A DNA stretch of 32,423 nt from DATKPC01 sp035524275. Lineage in GTDB: Bacteria > Pseudomonadota > Gammaproteobacteria > Burkholderiales > Burkholderiaceae_F. A program made the translations under genes and the position numbers. Position 1 is the first letter of the stretch. Each line of letters begins with the position of its first letter. The notes beneath the pieces were generated by a model. The model was not told where the DNA came from. It searched no databases and saw only the letters and a list, made by a program, of their open reading frames with translations. Location of the stretch: positions 1 to 32,423 of the forward strand of contig DATKPC010000144.1 of assembly GCA_035524275.1 (NCBI GenBank), read 5' to 3'. This document shows positions 8,057-17,794 of the stretch, in pieces.

Positions 8057-8905
8057 TCACAGCGCGCTGTAGCGCGACAGCACGACCCGATGGCGCTCGC
8101 AGGCTTCGCGGAATTCCGCGCTGCACAGCGCCGCGAGCTCCTGCTCCCAGGCGTGATAACCGCGCAGCGGCGGCGGGGCCGAGGGATCGGCGTAGCCCGG
8201 ATGGCACATGAGCTCGGTGCGGCTGCCGGGGGCGAGCCGCGCGACCAGCCGCACGAGGTAGCCGACGTCCAGCCGTCCGCTCGGCCCGAGGCCGGCGCAC
8301 GGGATCGCGAGCGGGTCGCGGCGCGCTGCCCCGCGCCCGGCGGGTCGCGGCGGCAGCGCCTGCAGCAGCGTGACGACCGCGCCGCGCGCGAAGCCTGCCG
8401 GCGTCCGGCTCTCGCGCCATTCCGGCTCGAGGCGCCGGACCCAGCCGACGCGATAGTCCGCGGCAAGACGCAGCACCAGGCGGCGCAGCGGCGGCCACAG
8501 GTGCACGTGCTGGTGCGTGTTGAGGAACGCGATCGGCAGCCCCGCGCCGCGGACGCGCTCGACCTGCGCTCGCCATTCATCCTCGACGACGGCGATCGGG
8601 AGGCGTCCGGTCGCGAGCTCGCGGACGAGAAGCGCCGGCGCCGGAAAGCGACCGCCGCGCTGCGCCAGCCGTTGCGCCATCGATCCGCTCAGCGGCGAAC
8701 CCCAGCTCAGGTTCAAGTGGACGCCGGCATCGGCGCGCAGGGAGCCGGCGAGCAGCGCGCACGCCTGCTCGAACCCCGCGCCGTTCGCCAGCACCCCGGT
8801 CGCGGTGACCACGCCCGCGTCGATCGCCGCGCCGATGCCGCGCGTCACCTCCGGCAGGTAGCCGCAATCGTCCGCATTGATGATCAGCCGCGCAGCCGTT
8901 CGCAT
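8057..8905 (-). CDS. YdjC/ChbG/HpnK-like carbohydrate deacetylase
   Basis: This 282-residue protein begins with 'LIINADDCGY', the metal-binding aspartates D12-D13 of the YdjC fold. It also has 'GVHLNLSWG' (H63), 'NTHQHVHLWP' (H131, H133, H135) and 'LMCHPGY' near the C-terminus, all family hallmarks. Members are metal-dependent deacetylases of N-acetylated sugars (ChbG) or are named after hopanoid loci (HpnK). No hopanoid gene is seen here, so deacetylation of a lipid-linked amino sugar made by the neighbouring transferases is the better inference. It sits 10 bp after the GT39 gene and 57 bp before the GT2 gene, consistent with one operon. Exact substrate not deducible. Confidence 0.88.
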   Translation of the reverse strand: MRTAARLIINADDCGYLPEVTRGIGAAIDAGVVTATGVLANGAGFEQACALLAGSLRADAGVHLNLSWGSPLSGSMAQRLAQRGGRFPAPALLVRELATGRLPIAVVEDEWRAQVERVRGAGLPIAFLNTHQHVHLWPPLRRLVLRLAADYRVGWVRRLEPEWRESRTPAGFARGAVVTLLQALPPRPAGRGAARRDPLAIPCAGLGPSGRLDVGYLVRLVARLAPGSRTELMCHPGYADPSAPPPLRGYHAWEQELAALCSAEFREACERHRVVLSRYSAL

Positions 8906-8915
8906 CGGGGCGTGC

Positions 8916-10481
8916 TCAGACGCCGTCCGGCGCGGTTGCCGCCGGCGGCAGGAACGCGATCCAGAACTGGTGCGCCGGCAGCGGCGCGCTCGATTGCTCC
9001 GGCAGGCTCAGGCGCTCGGCGCCCTGCAGCTGCGGATACCTGCGGCGCAGCGCCTCGATGCGCTGCTCGTCTTCCGGCAACGCGACCTCGAGCACGAAGG
9101 CGGCGCCGGTCCGCGCCAGGTCGGCGCGGTCGAGCCACGGATTGCGTTCGGCAATCCAGTCGAAATAGGGCGCCGGGTGGTCCTTCGCGTACGCCGCGAC
9201 GGTCGCCGCGAGCCAGCGCGGGCCGGCGACGTAGCGCAGCGGCGCCTGGTACCGCGCCTCCCAGCGCGTCGTCACCTCCGCGGCGAGTTGCGGTCCGGGG
9301 TAGAGGATCGAATACGGCGGCTTGCCGCTGCGCTGCGGCTTGATGTAGATGATCCACGCGTTGCCCGCGGCCAGCAGCAACGTGATCGCGATGACGCCGG
9401 CGACCAGGCGCCGCACGGCGTTTCGCGGCGGTGCAGGCGACCGCGTGAAGTGCAGCAGCGCGAGGCCCGTCCACGACAGGTAAGGAAAGCCCCAGCGGCC
9501 GACCAGTCGCGAGCCGAGCAGCAGCGCCGCGAGCAGGGTGACGAGCAGCGGCCCCACGACGGCCGCGAGCAGCAGCACGTCGTCGCTGCGGCGGACGTCG
9601 AAGCGGAGTCGACGGCGCCATCCGTAGGCCGCGAGGAACAGCAGGATCGCGGGCAGCACGGTGAGGGCCTGCTCGCCGACGAACTCGGCGGCGGTCCGCA
9701 GGCGCTCGCTCCATGCCGGGTGCGGGGCGGGGCCCGGCGCCGTCGGGAGGCCCGGTTCGGCGCCTCCCAACGCGTAGCGCAAGGGCAGGAAATCGTGCTG
9801 CGCCAGCCAGGCGACATTCGGTGCGGCGATCGCGCAGGCGACCGCGATCCCGGCCCACAGCCCCGGATGCGCCAGCGCGCGCCGCCCGCTCGGCAGCGCG
9901 AGCAGCGCGACGCCCAGCGGCGCGATCAGCAGCAGGACCGAATACTTCGAGACCAGCGCGAGCCCGACCCACAGCCCGGCCACGGCCCACCGTGCGGCCG
10001 ACGGCGCCTGCACCGCGCGCCGGACGCTGAAGACGATCGCCGCCCAGGTGGGCAGCATCATCAGGTTCGGATTGAACGTGAAGCTCGACAGCGTGTAATA
10101 GTGGATGCCCTCGAGCACCGCGACGGCGGCGAAGGCGTCCCACGGCCCGACCATCGTGCGCGCCAGGCGCCAGACGTAGGCGAAGCAGCCGCCGACCGCG
10201 AGCTGCGACGCCAGGAAAGCCGGCCAGCCGACGACGCCGAAGCCGTCGGTGAACAGCGCCGTGAGCCACGGCGCGAGAAACGGGTGCTTGTCGTAGCCGA
10301 ATTGCCACAGGCGTCCCCAGGCCAGCCCCTCGGCGGTGTCCTGCGGCAGGTTGCGGTACGTGAGCGACGGGACGAGCGTCCAGAAGGCGACGTGGGCAGC
10401 GATCAGGGCGCCGATGGCCCGCCGCGCCGCGGGACGATCGTCGCGCCCGCCGGCGTCGCTGTCCGCGCCAGCCGGATCCAT
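8916..10481 (-). CDS. GT39/ArnT-like membrane glycosyltransferase
   Basis: The 521-residue protein has a GT-C layout: about ten hydrophobic helices and a large C-terminal soluble part. The first periplasmic loop contains 'N-L-P-Q-D-T-A-E-G-L-A-W-G' and 'DKHPFLAPW' (D48, E51, DKHP 64-67), matching the acidic and KHP motifs of PMT_2/ArnT enzymes that use polyprenyl-phosphate sugars as donors. It would transfer the sugar delivered by the GtrA/GtrB pair to lipid A, a polysaccharide or a protein on the periplasmic side. It lies 17 bp downstream of the FAD/iron-sulfur oxidoreductase, so the two may share a transcript although their jobs look unrelated. Confidence 0.88.
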   Translation of the reverse strand: MDPAGADSDAGGRDDRPAARRAIGALIAAHVAFWTLVPSLTYRNLPQDTAEGLAWGRLWQFGYDKHPFLAPWLTALFTDGFGVVGWPAFLASQLAVGGCFAYVWRLARTMVGPWDAFAAVAVLEGIHYYTLSSFTFNPNLMMLPTWAAIVFSVRRAVQAPSAARWAVAGLWVGLALVSKYSVLLLIAPLGVALLALPSGRRALAHPGLWAGIAVACAIAAPNVAWLAQHDFLPLRYALGGAEPGLPTAPGPAPHPAWSERLRTAAEFVGEQALTVLPAILLFLAAYGWRRRLRFDVRRSDDVLLLAAVVGPLLVTLLAALLLGSRLVGRWGFPYLSWTGLALLHFTRSPAPPRNAVRRLVAGVIAITLLLAAGNAWIIYIKPQRSGKPPYSILYPGPQLAAEVTTRWEARYQAPLRYVAGPRWLAATVAAYAKDHPAPYFDWIAERNPWLDRADLARTGAAFVLEVALPEDEQRIEALRRRYPQLQGAERLSLPEQSSAPLPAHQFWIAFLPPAATAPDGV

Positions 10482-10498
10482 CTCAACGCGGCTCCATC

Positions 10499-11836
<1,338 letters not shown>

Positions 11837-12193
11837 CGCGCTGGGTGCGGGTGGGGCCGTCGGCGGCCGGCCGCGGATTCTAGCGACGGCTCCCGGCCGG
11901 GGCGGTCGTCCACGCGGCCGATCGCATTTCCGTCGGAAGCCGAATGTTCCGCCTCGACAACCATAACTTTCTCATGGTTATACGGGTGAAATGCCCTCGA
12001 AGCGCTGCACTCGCCGTGCCGGCGGGTTGACCCATAGGCTCATCAGATTAACCCTGACCCGGAAGTGTTCCTGGCGCAAGAATGGGATAACTTCCCATGT
12101 AGCTTAAGTGATTCCAACAAGCCTAAACGCGGCAGGCGCGTTCTGCTGTTCTGCCGATTCGCCTGAAGTTTCAAGCCGGTAACGTCGATCGCC
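11837..12193. promoter_or_regulatory. Divergent regulatory region with several dyads
   Basis: This 357-bp gap separates the oxidoreductase from the cytochrome operon and is clearly more AT-rich than its surroundings from about 11940 to 12125. It contains four dyads: AACCAT (11959-11964) with ATGGTT (11974-11979); GGAA-gtg-TTCC near 12061; ATGGGA (12082-12087) with TCCCAT (12093-12098); and AACGCG (12126-12131) with CGCGTT (12137-12142). I see no open reading frame with coding support. Promoters for both directions are expected here. Confidence 0.6.
11954..11983 (+). promoter_or_regulatory. Candidate sigma-70 promoter for the cytochrome operon
   Basis: TCGACA (11954-11959), one mismatch from TTGACA, is followed after 18 nt by TTATAC (11978-11983). 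The AACCAT/ATGGTT dyad lies inside the spacer, which would suit repressor control. The leader to the cytochrome b-like start would be about 200 nt and include the other dyads. This is pattern matching only. Confidence 0.35.
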
Positions 12194-13177
12194 ATGAGAG
12201 TCCATGCCGCCCGAGAGGCCGACGCGCCTCGAGTTCCCATGCCCGGACGTCGCCCGTCGACCGCGCCGCAAGCACGGCCGCTGAAGGCGCGCGGCGAGGG
12301 CGCGTCGCCGGCGCCGGCGGGTGCTGCAGCGCGGCAGGAGCGCCGGCGAAACGAGAACCGCGGCCTGCTGGTCGCGCTGTCGCTGCTCATTGCATTGACG
12401 TTCTTCGTCGGCCGCGCCGGCTACTACCGTTCGGGCGACGATGTCGGCTACGACCTCGGTCTCGTCGGCGGCGTGATGATGCTGCTGCTGCTCGCGTATC
12501 CGCTGCGCAAGCACCTGCCGGCGATGCGCGCGTTCGGCCCGACCCGCCTGTGGTTCGCGGGGCACATGATCCTCGGGATCGCCGGGCCGCTGCTCGTGCT
12601 GGCCCACACGACCTGGCACGTCGGCTCGACCAATGCGCTCGTCGCGCTCGTCAGCATGCTGCTCGTGGCCGGCAGCGGCGTCATCGGGCGCTTCGTCTAC
12701 GTCAGGATCCACCACGGGCTGTACGGGCAGAAGACGACGCTGCGCGAGTTGCAGCAGCAGGTCGGCTTCGGTTCGGAGGAGGTCCACTCGAACCTGAGTT
12801 TCGCGCCGATGATCGAGGCGCGGATCCGCGAGTTCGAGGCCACCGCGATGCCGGAGTTCAAGTCGCTGACGCACGACGCCTGGCGCTTCATGACGCTCGG
12901 GCTGCGGCGGCAGTGGACGCTGCTGCGCTGCCGCCGCGAGGTCCGCGGTGCCATGCGCCGCCGCGGCCGCGCGCGCGGCTGGGACGACGCGAAGCTGCGA
13001 CGCCGCTGCGGCCAGCTCGACCAGCTCGTCGCCGACTACCTCGGCGTCGTCCAGCGCGTCTCGCAGTTCGCGGTCTACGAGAAGATCTTCTCGCTCTGGC
13101 ACGTGCTGCACGTGCCCCTCGTCTACCTGCTCGTGCTGAGCGCGATCGCGCACGTCGTCGCGGTCCACTTGTATTGA
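12194..13177 (+). CDS. Cytochrome b-like inner-membrane protein
   Basis: The 327-residue product has an arginine/proline-rich N-terminus (1-55), then membrane helices at about 57-74, 86-104, 119-138, 146-170 and 301-325. Histidines sit in or next to helices: H124, H138, H142, H173-H174, H303, H306 and H320. Two pairs could hold b-type hemes, but no named family motif is certain. A hydrophilic, basic domain (175-300) lies between helices 4 and 5. As first gene of the cytochrome cluster it is the natural inner-membrane entry or exit point, exchanging electrons between quinol and the periplasmic 24-heme protein that starts 20 bp downstream. Start choice between ATG 12194 and ATG 12239 is open; neither has a strong Shine-Dalgarno. 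Confidence 0.75.
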   Translation: MRVHAAREADAPRVPMPGRRPSTAPQARPLKARGEGASPAPAGAAARQERRRNENRGLLVALSLLIALTFFVGRAGYYRSGDDVGYDLGLVGGVMMLLLLAYPLRKHLPAMRAFGPTRLWFAGHMILGIAGPLLVLAHTTWHVGSTNALVALVSMLLVAGSGVIGRFVYVRIHHGLYGQKTTLRELQQQVGFGSEEVHSNLSFAPMIEARIREFEATAMPEFKSLTHDAWRFMTLGLRRQWTLLRCRREVRGAMRRRGRARGWDDAKLRRRCGQLDQLVADYLGVVQRVSQFAVYEKIFSLWHVLHVPLVYLLVLSAIAHVVAVHLY

Positions 13178-13197
13178 GCCGAGCCGGCGGCGACGAC

Positions 13198-15177
13198 GTG
13201 GCGGAAAGCGCAGGCCCGATCGACGGGCGGTTCCAACGCCTGCGGCGCGCCGCAGGCGCGCTGGCGGCCTGCGTCGTCGCGGCGGCGCTCCTCGCGCTGG
13301 CGCCGGCGGCGCGCGCCGCGCCGCTCGAGGGCGTCCTGTCGCCGGGGCCGGTGATCGCCGGCCACGAAAAGAACGAAAGCGACTGCACGAGCTGCCACGT
13401 GCCGTTCGACAAGAACGGCCAGGACGCGAAGTGCATGGACTGCCACAAGGAAGTCGCCCGCGACGTGCGCGCAAAGACCGGTTTTCACGGGCGGATCCGG
13501 CGCGACGCGTGCCGGACATGCCACACGGACCACAAGGGACGCGACGCGCGCGTCATCGTGCTCGACGAGACGCGGTTCGATCATTCGAAGACGGACTTCA
13601 CGCTGCGCGCGGCGCACGAGAAGGTCGAGTGCGCGAAGTGCCACGTCAAGGGCAAGACATGGCGCGCGGCCGCCACGGACTGCAACGGCTGCCACCGCAA
13701 GGACGACGTCCACAAGGGCCAGCTCGGCACGCGCTGCGCCGACTGCCATTCGGAGAAGTCGTGGAAGGACACGACGTTCGACCATGACCGGACGAAGTTC
13801 CCGCTGCGCGACAAGCACGCGAACGTGAAGTGCCGCGACTGCCACCAGGATCCGTCCTACAAGAACGCGCCGACGACCTGCGTCGGATGCCACCGCAAGG
13901 ACGACAAGCACAAGGCGCATTTCGGCGAGAAGTGCGACACCTGCCACAACGTGCGCGCCTGGCGCGAGATCACCTTCAACCACGACCGCGACACGAAGTA
14001 CCCGTTGCGCGGCCGGCACGCGACGACGCGCTGCGTCGACTGCCATGCCGGCGACCTCTACCGCGACAAGGTGTCGGCCGAGTGCATCGCCTGCCACCGC
14101 AAGGACGACAAGCATCGCGGCTCCGAAGGGGAGAAGTGCGGCAGCTGCCATACCGAGCGCAACTGGAAGGAGGCGAAATTCGACCATTCGAAGACGCGCT
14201 TCCCGCTGCACGGCAAGCACGAGCGGATCGAATGCAACGCCTGCCACAAGAGTGCCGTGTTTACCGAGGCGCCACGCGACTGCAACGGCTGCCACCAGAA
14301 GGACGACAAGCACAAGGGGCAGTTCGGCCCGAAGTGCCAGGCCTGCCACGACGAGGCGAACTGGAAGAACATCCTGTTCAACCACGATCGCGACACGAAG
14401 TACCCGCTGCGCGGCAAGCATGCGACGACCCGCTGCATCGACTGCCACGCCGGCAACCTCTATGTCGACCACCTGCAGACGGCCTGCATCGCCTGCCACC
14501 GGAAGGACGACAAGCACAAGGGCCAGGAAGGCGAGCGCTGCGAACAATGCCACGTGGAGTCGGACTGGAAGACCACGCGCCGCAAGTTCGACCACGCGCT
14601 GTCGCGCTTCCCGCTGCTGGGCAGGCACGTCGACGTCGCGTGCGAGAAATGCCACCTGACCTCGCAGTTCAAGGATGCGAAGACCGCGTGCGTCGCGTGC
14701 CACGAGAAGGACGACAAGCACAAGCGGCGGCTCGGCACGCTGTGCGAGGACTGCCACAACGCGCGCGACTGGAAGGCGTGGGATTTCAACCACGATACGC
14801 GGACGAAGTTCAAGCTCGACGGCGGCCACCAGGGGATCGACTGCGCCGCGTGCCATCGGCGGCCCGTGGACGGCCGCGCGACGCTGCCGATGGACTGCGC
14901 CGCGTGCCACGGCGCAGACGACATCCACGACGGATCGTTCGGCAAGCAATGCGAACGCTGCCACGTGACGACGAAGTTCCGCACGATCAAGGACCGCGTC
15001 GGCGCGTTGGCGCGGCCGCAGGTCCTCGCTGCCCATCTTTACGGACGACCCCATGCGGGGCGCCCGGCTCCGCTCGACGCGAACCCGTCGACGATAGACT
15101 CGGATCGGTTGCCGCACGAGCCGGTCGATCCGCCTGCAACCGACGAGGCGACCGATGCCCAAGCCCATCGCTCCTGA
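13198..15177 (+). CDS. Exported 24-heme c-type cytochrome
   Basis: A signal peptide (helix ~17-37, cleavage after A-R-A near 40) leads into 24 CXXCH motifs. Three N-terminal hemes are followed by seven three-heme modules of about 67 residues, each built as CxxCH, CxxCH-x-K-D-D-K-H-K, CxxCH, W-K, F-D/N-H, G-K-H. I count 24 histidines outside CXXCH at these conserved places, enough for one distal ligand per heme; a few extra His occur, mainly in the C-terminal tail. The protein is rich in Lys and Asp, which suits a periplasmic electron carrier. The GTG at 13198 is the best start, although an in-frame TTG at 13174 overlaps the stop of the preceding gene. The last ~70 residues carry no heme motif. 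It overlaps the next gene by 23 bp, so the two are co-translated. Confidence 0.9.
   Translation: MAESAGPIDGRFQRLRRAAGALAACVVAAALLALAPAARAAPLEGVLSPGPVIAGHEKNESDCTSCHVPFDKNGQDAKCMDCHKEVARDVRAKTGFHGRIRRDACRTCHTDHKGRDARVIVLDETRFDHSKTDFTLRAAHEKVECAKCHVKGKTWRAAATDCNGCHRKDDVHKGQLGTRCADCHSEKSWKDTTFDHDRTKFPLRDKHANVKCRDCHQDPSYKNAPTTCVGCHRKDDKHKAHFGEKCDTCHNVRAWREITFNHDRDTKYPLRGRHATTRCVDCHAGDLYRDKVSAECIACHRKDDKHRGSEGEKCGSCHTERNWKEAKFDHSKTRFPLHGKHERIECNACHKSAVFTEAPRDCNGCHQKDDKHKGQFGPKCQACHDEANWKNILFNHDRDTKYPLRGKHATTRCIDCHAGNLYVDHLQTACIACHRKDDKHKGQEGERCEQCHVESDWKTTRRKFDHALSRFPLLGRHVDVACEKCHLTSQFKDAKTACVACHEKDDKHKRRLGTLCEDCHNARDWKAWDFNHDTRTKFKLDGGHQGIDCAACHRRPVDGRATLPMDCAACHGADDIHDGSFGKQCERCHVTTKFRTIKDRVGALARPQVLAAHLYGRPHAGRPAPLDANPSTIDSDRLPHEPVDPPATDEATDAQAHRS
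13624..14988 (+). repeat. Seven-module internal repeat of the 24-heme cytochrome
   Basis: The modules recur every ~201 bp (67 codons). A higher-order copy is visible: bases from 13981 match bases from 14383 at an offset of 402 bp, including the residues NHDRDTKYPLRG, HATTRC and DCHAG. Modules 2-3 and 4-5 therefore look like copies of a two-module unit. The seventh module is truncated, lacking the F-D-H and G-K-H histidines. Confidence 0.8.
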
Positions 15178-17716
15178 ATCCGCTCCGCCTTCGCGGTGGC
15201 GAGGCGCGGCCAACGTCCTGGCCGGGCTGCTGCTGGCCGTCATCGCGGGCGCGCTTCTCTGCTCCGGCGCCGCGTTCGCGCAGACGACGACGAGCTTCGA
15301 CCACGCGCGCACCGGCTTTGCGCTCACCGGCACGCACCAGTCGGTCAAGTGCGAGTCGTGCCACGTGCGCGGCATCTTCAAGGGGACGCCGAACCAGTGC
15401 GCGACGTGCCACGCGGCGGGCTCCCGAATCTCGGCGGTCACGGTCACGGCGAACCACGTACCGACGACGCAGACCTGCGACACCTGCCACACGACGAGCA
15501 CGTTCGCCGGCGTCATGTTCAGCCACGTCGCGGTCACGCCCGGCACCTGCGCGACGTGCCACAACAACTTCACCGCGACCGGCAAGCCGGTCGACCACCC
15601 GATCACCACGCTGTCGTGCGACACCTGCCACAAGTCGACGTCCTCGTTCGCCGCCGGCGTCACGGTGAAGCCCGCGAACCACATTCCGTCGACGCAGCAG
15701 TGCACGCTCTGCCACGCCGGCGCGAACGCGACGCCGCCGGCCTACAACCCGGGGATCATGAATCACGCCGGGATCACCTCGGGCTGCGCGGCGTGCCACG
15801 CGGCGGCCGTCGCCTCGACGTTCTTCGGCGTCACCGTCACGGCGCCGCCGCCGACGCACATCCCGTCGGGCAGTGCGCCGTGCGAGGGCTGTCACGCGGC
15901 AACGAACTTCGGCACCTTCAGCGGCACGCCGATGAACCACGCCGTCGTGACGAACGTCGCCTGTTCGACGTGCCACGAGACCGGCAAGAGCTTCTTCGGC
16001 GTCACGATCGTGACGCGTCCGACGTCGGCGCAGGACCCGGCCCACCCGTCCAGCGGCGAGTGCTCGAACTGCCACAAGTCGACGACCTCGTTCACGGCCG
16101 GGATCACGGCGCTGCCGGCGAACCACATCCCGACCGGGGCGCCGTGCACGCAGTGCCATAGCGGCGCGACGTACGCGACGACGATCTCGAACGCGGCGAT
16201 CCATGTCGGGATCGCGGCCGGGTGCTCGACGTGCCACGGCGGCGCCGCGCCGATCGCGTTCCTGAACGTGACGCCGAAGTCGCAGGTCGCCGGCCACCTC
16301 CCGACGGCGCAGTCGTGCGAGGTCTGCCACGCCGGTTCGCTGCCGTCGGCGACGAGTTTCGCCGGCGGCGTGATGAACCACGCCGGGATCGCCAGCGGCT
16401 GCGCCGCGTGCCATTCGGCCGCGACGGCACCGACGATCTACGGCGTCTCCGTGAAGGCGCCGCCGTCGAACCACGTTCCGGTCGGCGCCGCCGCCTGCGA
16501 GGGCTGCCATGCGTCGACGAACTTCTCGACGTTCGGCGGAACCGCGATGAACCACGCCGCCGCCGGATTCAGCGCCACGCCGTGCGCGACCTGCCACGAG
16601 AACGGCGACGCCAGCGCGTTCTACGGCGTCACGATCGTGACGCGGCCGACGACCGCGCAGGACGCGAACCATCCGCAGACCGGCGACTGCAGCGGCTGCC
16701 ACGTGACCACGTCGTTCACGACGCTCAACCAGAAGCCGTCGAACCACATCCCGACGTCGGCCGCGTGCACGCAATGCCATGCGACGACGAACTACGCGAC
16801 CTATACGCTGTCGGGCATCCACGTCGGGATCACGGCGGGCTGCATCACGTGCCACGGCGCGGCGGCGGGGCCGTTCGCGAACATCGTCCCGAAGCAGCCG
16901 CCGACCGGCTCGCCGGCACACATACCCACGGGCAGCGAGGCGTGCGAGGACTGCCACAAGAGCACGGCTTCGTTCGCCGGGACCGCGATGGTCCACACCG
17001 CGACCGTCACGGCGGGGCTGTGCGACGCGTGCCACGAGGCCGGGATGAGCTGGTACGGCGTGAGCATCGTCACGCGGCCCGGCGGCAGCCATCCGAAGGC
17101 GCCGCAGGACTGCAAGGGTTGCCACAACACGACGAACTTCAACCAGGTGTCCGGCAAGCAGCTCCAGCCGGGGGCTCGCGCGGCGACGGTGGCGCGCGCG
17201 ATGGCAACGGCGCCCTCGCGCCCGATGATGCCGTTGCCGGGCGCAGCGCCGGCCGCGACGAGCCTGCCGTCGGCGACGGTCGTGCCGCCGTCGCCCGGCC
17301 GGACCCTGCTCGCCGGTCACGCCGGCGTCGCGCCGGGGACCTGCGTCACGTGCCATAACGGCAGCAACGCGACCGGTCGTCCCGCAGGCCATATCGCGAC
17401 GACGATGGCCTGCGACGCCTGCCACCGGACGACGGCGTGGGTGCCGGCGATCTTCAATCACGCCAGCGTTGCGGCGGCGTGCGGCAGTTGCCACAACGGG
17501 CTGTCCGCGAGCGGCAAGCCGCCGAGTCACATGATCACGCTGCGCGATTGCCAGACCTGCCATGTCGGCACGGCATCGTGGGAACCGGTACGCTACCTGC
17601 ACCAGCAAGCCGCGGTCACGATCGCTGCCGGGGCGCAGCCGTGCTTCAACTGCCACGTGACGCACGCGGAGACGATCGCGCGCCAGCCGCTCGGCGGCCG
17701 GCCGCAGCGCCACTGA
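15155..17716 (+). CDS. Exported 27-heme c-type cytochrome
   Basis: The product (853 aa) has a signal peptide cleaved after A-F-A (~42) and 27 CXXCH motifs. Unlike its neighbour it is Thr/Ala/Ser/Gly-rich and nearly uncharged, with recurring 'N-H-I-P-T' and 'M-N-H-A' elements. From heme 3 on, one non-motif histidine precedes each CXXCH in strict alternation; with two before heme 1 this totals 27 candidates for 27 hemes. A Pro/Ala/Met-rich linker (about 663-720) splits a 22-heme region from a 5-heme C-terminal region. GAGG (15145-15148) lies 6 nt before the ATG. The composition resembles surface-exposed multiheme cytochromes, so it may sit on the outer side of the barrel protein encoded next; that placement is inference. 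Confidence 0.9.
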   Translation: MPKPIAPESAPPSRWRGAANVLAGLLLAVIAGALLCSGAAFAQTTTSFDHARTGFALTGTHQSVKCESCHVRGIFKGTPNQCATCHAAGSRISAVTVTANHVPTTQTCDTCHTTSTFAGVMFSHVAVTPGTCATCHNNFTATGKPVDHPITTLSCDTCHKSTSSFAAGVTVKPANHIPSTQQCTLCHAGANATPPAYNPGIMNHAGITSGCAACHAAAVASTFFGVTVTAPPPTHIPSGSAPCEGCHAATNFGTFSGTPMNHAVVTNVACSTCHETGKSFFGVTIVTRPTSAQDPAHPSSGECSNCHKSTTSFTAGITALPANHIPTGAPCTQCHSGATYATTISNAAIHVGIAAGCSTCHGGAAPIAFLNVTPKSQVAGHLPTAQSCEVCHAGSLPSATSFAGGVMNHAGIASGCAACHSAATAPTIYGVSVKAPPSNHVPVGAAACEGCHASTNFSTFGGTAMNHAAAGFSATPCATCHENGDASAFYGVTIVTRPTTAQDANHPQTGDCSGCHVTTSFTTLNQKPSNHIPTSAACTQCHATTNYATYTLSGIHVGITAGCITCHGAAAGPFANIVPKQPPTGSPAHIPTGSEACEDCHKSTASFAGTAMVHTATVTAGLCDACHEAGMSWYGVSIVTRPGGSHPKAPQDCKGCHNTTNFNQVSGKQLQPGARAATVARAMATAPSRPMMPLPGAAPAATSLPSATVVPPSPGRTLLAGHAGVAPGTCVTCHNGSNATGRPAGHIATTMACDACHRTTAWVPAIFNHASVAAACGSCHNGLSASGKPPSHMITLRDCQTCHVGTASWEPVRYLHQQAAVTIAAGAQPCFNCHVTHAETIARQPLGGRPQRH
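15758..16987 (+). repeat. 615-bp tandem duplication within the 27-heme cytochrome gene
   Basis: The segment starting at ATG-AAT-CAC (15758) recurs at 16373 (offset 615 bp, 205 codons) with the same order of MNHAG, SGCAACH, CEGCHA, TNF and MNHA elements. The following GVTIVTRPT element recurs with an offset near 627 bp because of small indels. Copy ends are approximate. This indicates growth of the heme chain by block duplication. Confidence 0.65.
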
Positions 17717-17726
17717 AGGAAAACGG

Positions 17727-17760
17727 TCGCGGGCGGGGCGGACGCAGCGGCCGCCCGCGA
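17727..17760 (+). repeat. Intercistronic hairpin between the 27-heme gene and the barrel gene
   Basis: Perfect 10-bp arms tcgcgggcgg (17727-17736) and ccgcccgcga (17751-17760) enclose a 14-nt loop, 10 bp after the cytochrome stop. No T run follows. It may stabilise the upstream mRNA or reduce read-through into the outer-membrane gene. Confidence 0.5.
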
Positions 17761-17794
17761 TGAACAGGAACCTCCACCGGGGTAGCGTCGAAAA

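Noticed and set aside
8057..8905. Naming this gene hpnK and inferring a hopanoid locus
   Set aside because: No squalene-hopene cyclase or other hpn gene is nearby; a general YdjC-type deacetylase call is safer.
13174..13197. TTG start overlapping the stop of the cytochrome b-like gene as true start of the 24-heme protein
   Set aside because: No Shine-Dalgarno precedes it, and the GTG at 13198 gives a signal peptide of ordinary length; it remains possible.
17144..17318. Possible frameshift in the Pro/Ala-rich linker of the 27-heme protein
   Set aside because: The alternative frames do not give better heme-type sequence, and the heme pattern resumes in the same frame after the linker.
13400..17700. 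Regular short repeats that could suggest a CRISPR or tandem non-coding array
   Set aside because: The periodicity comes from codons for CXXCH and flanking residues in long intact reading frames.
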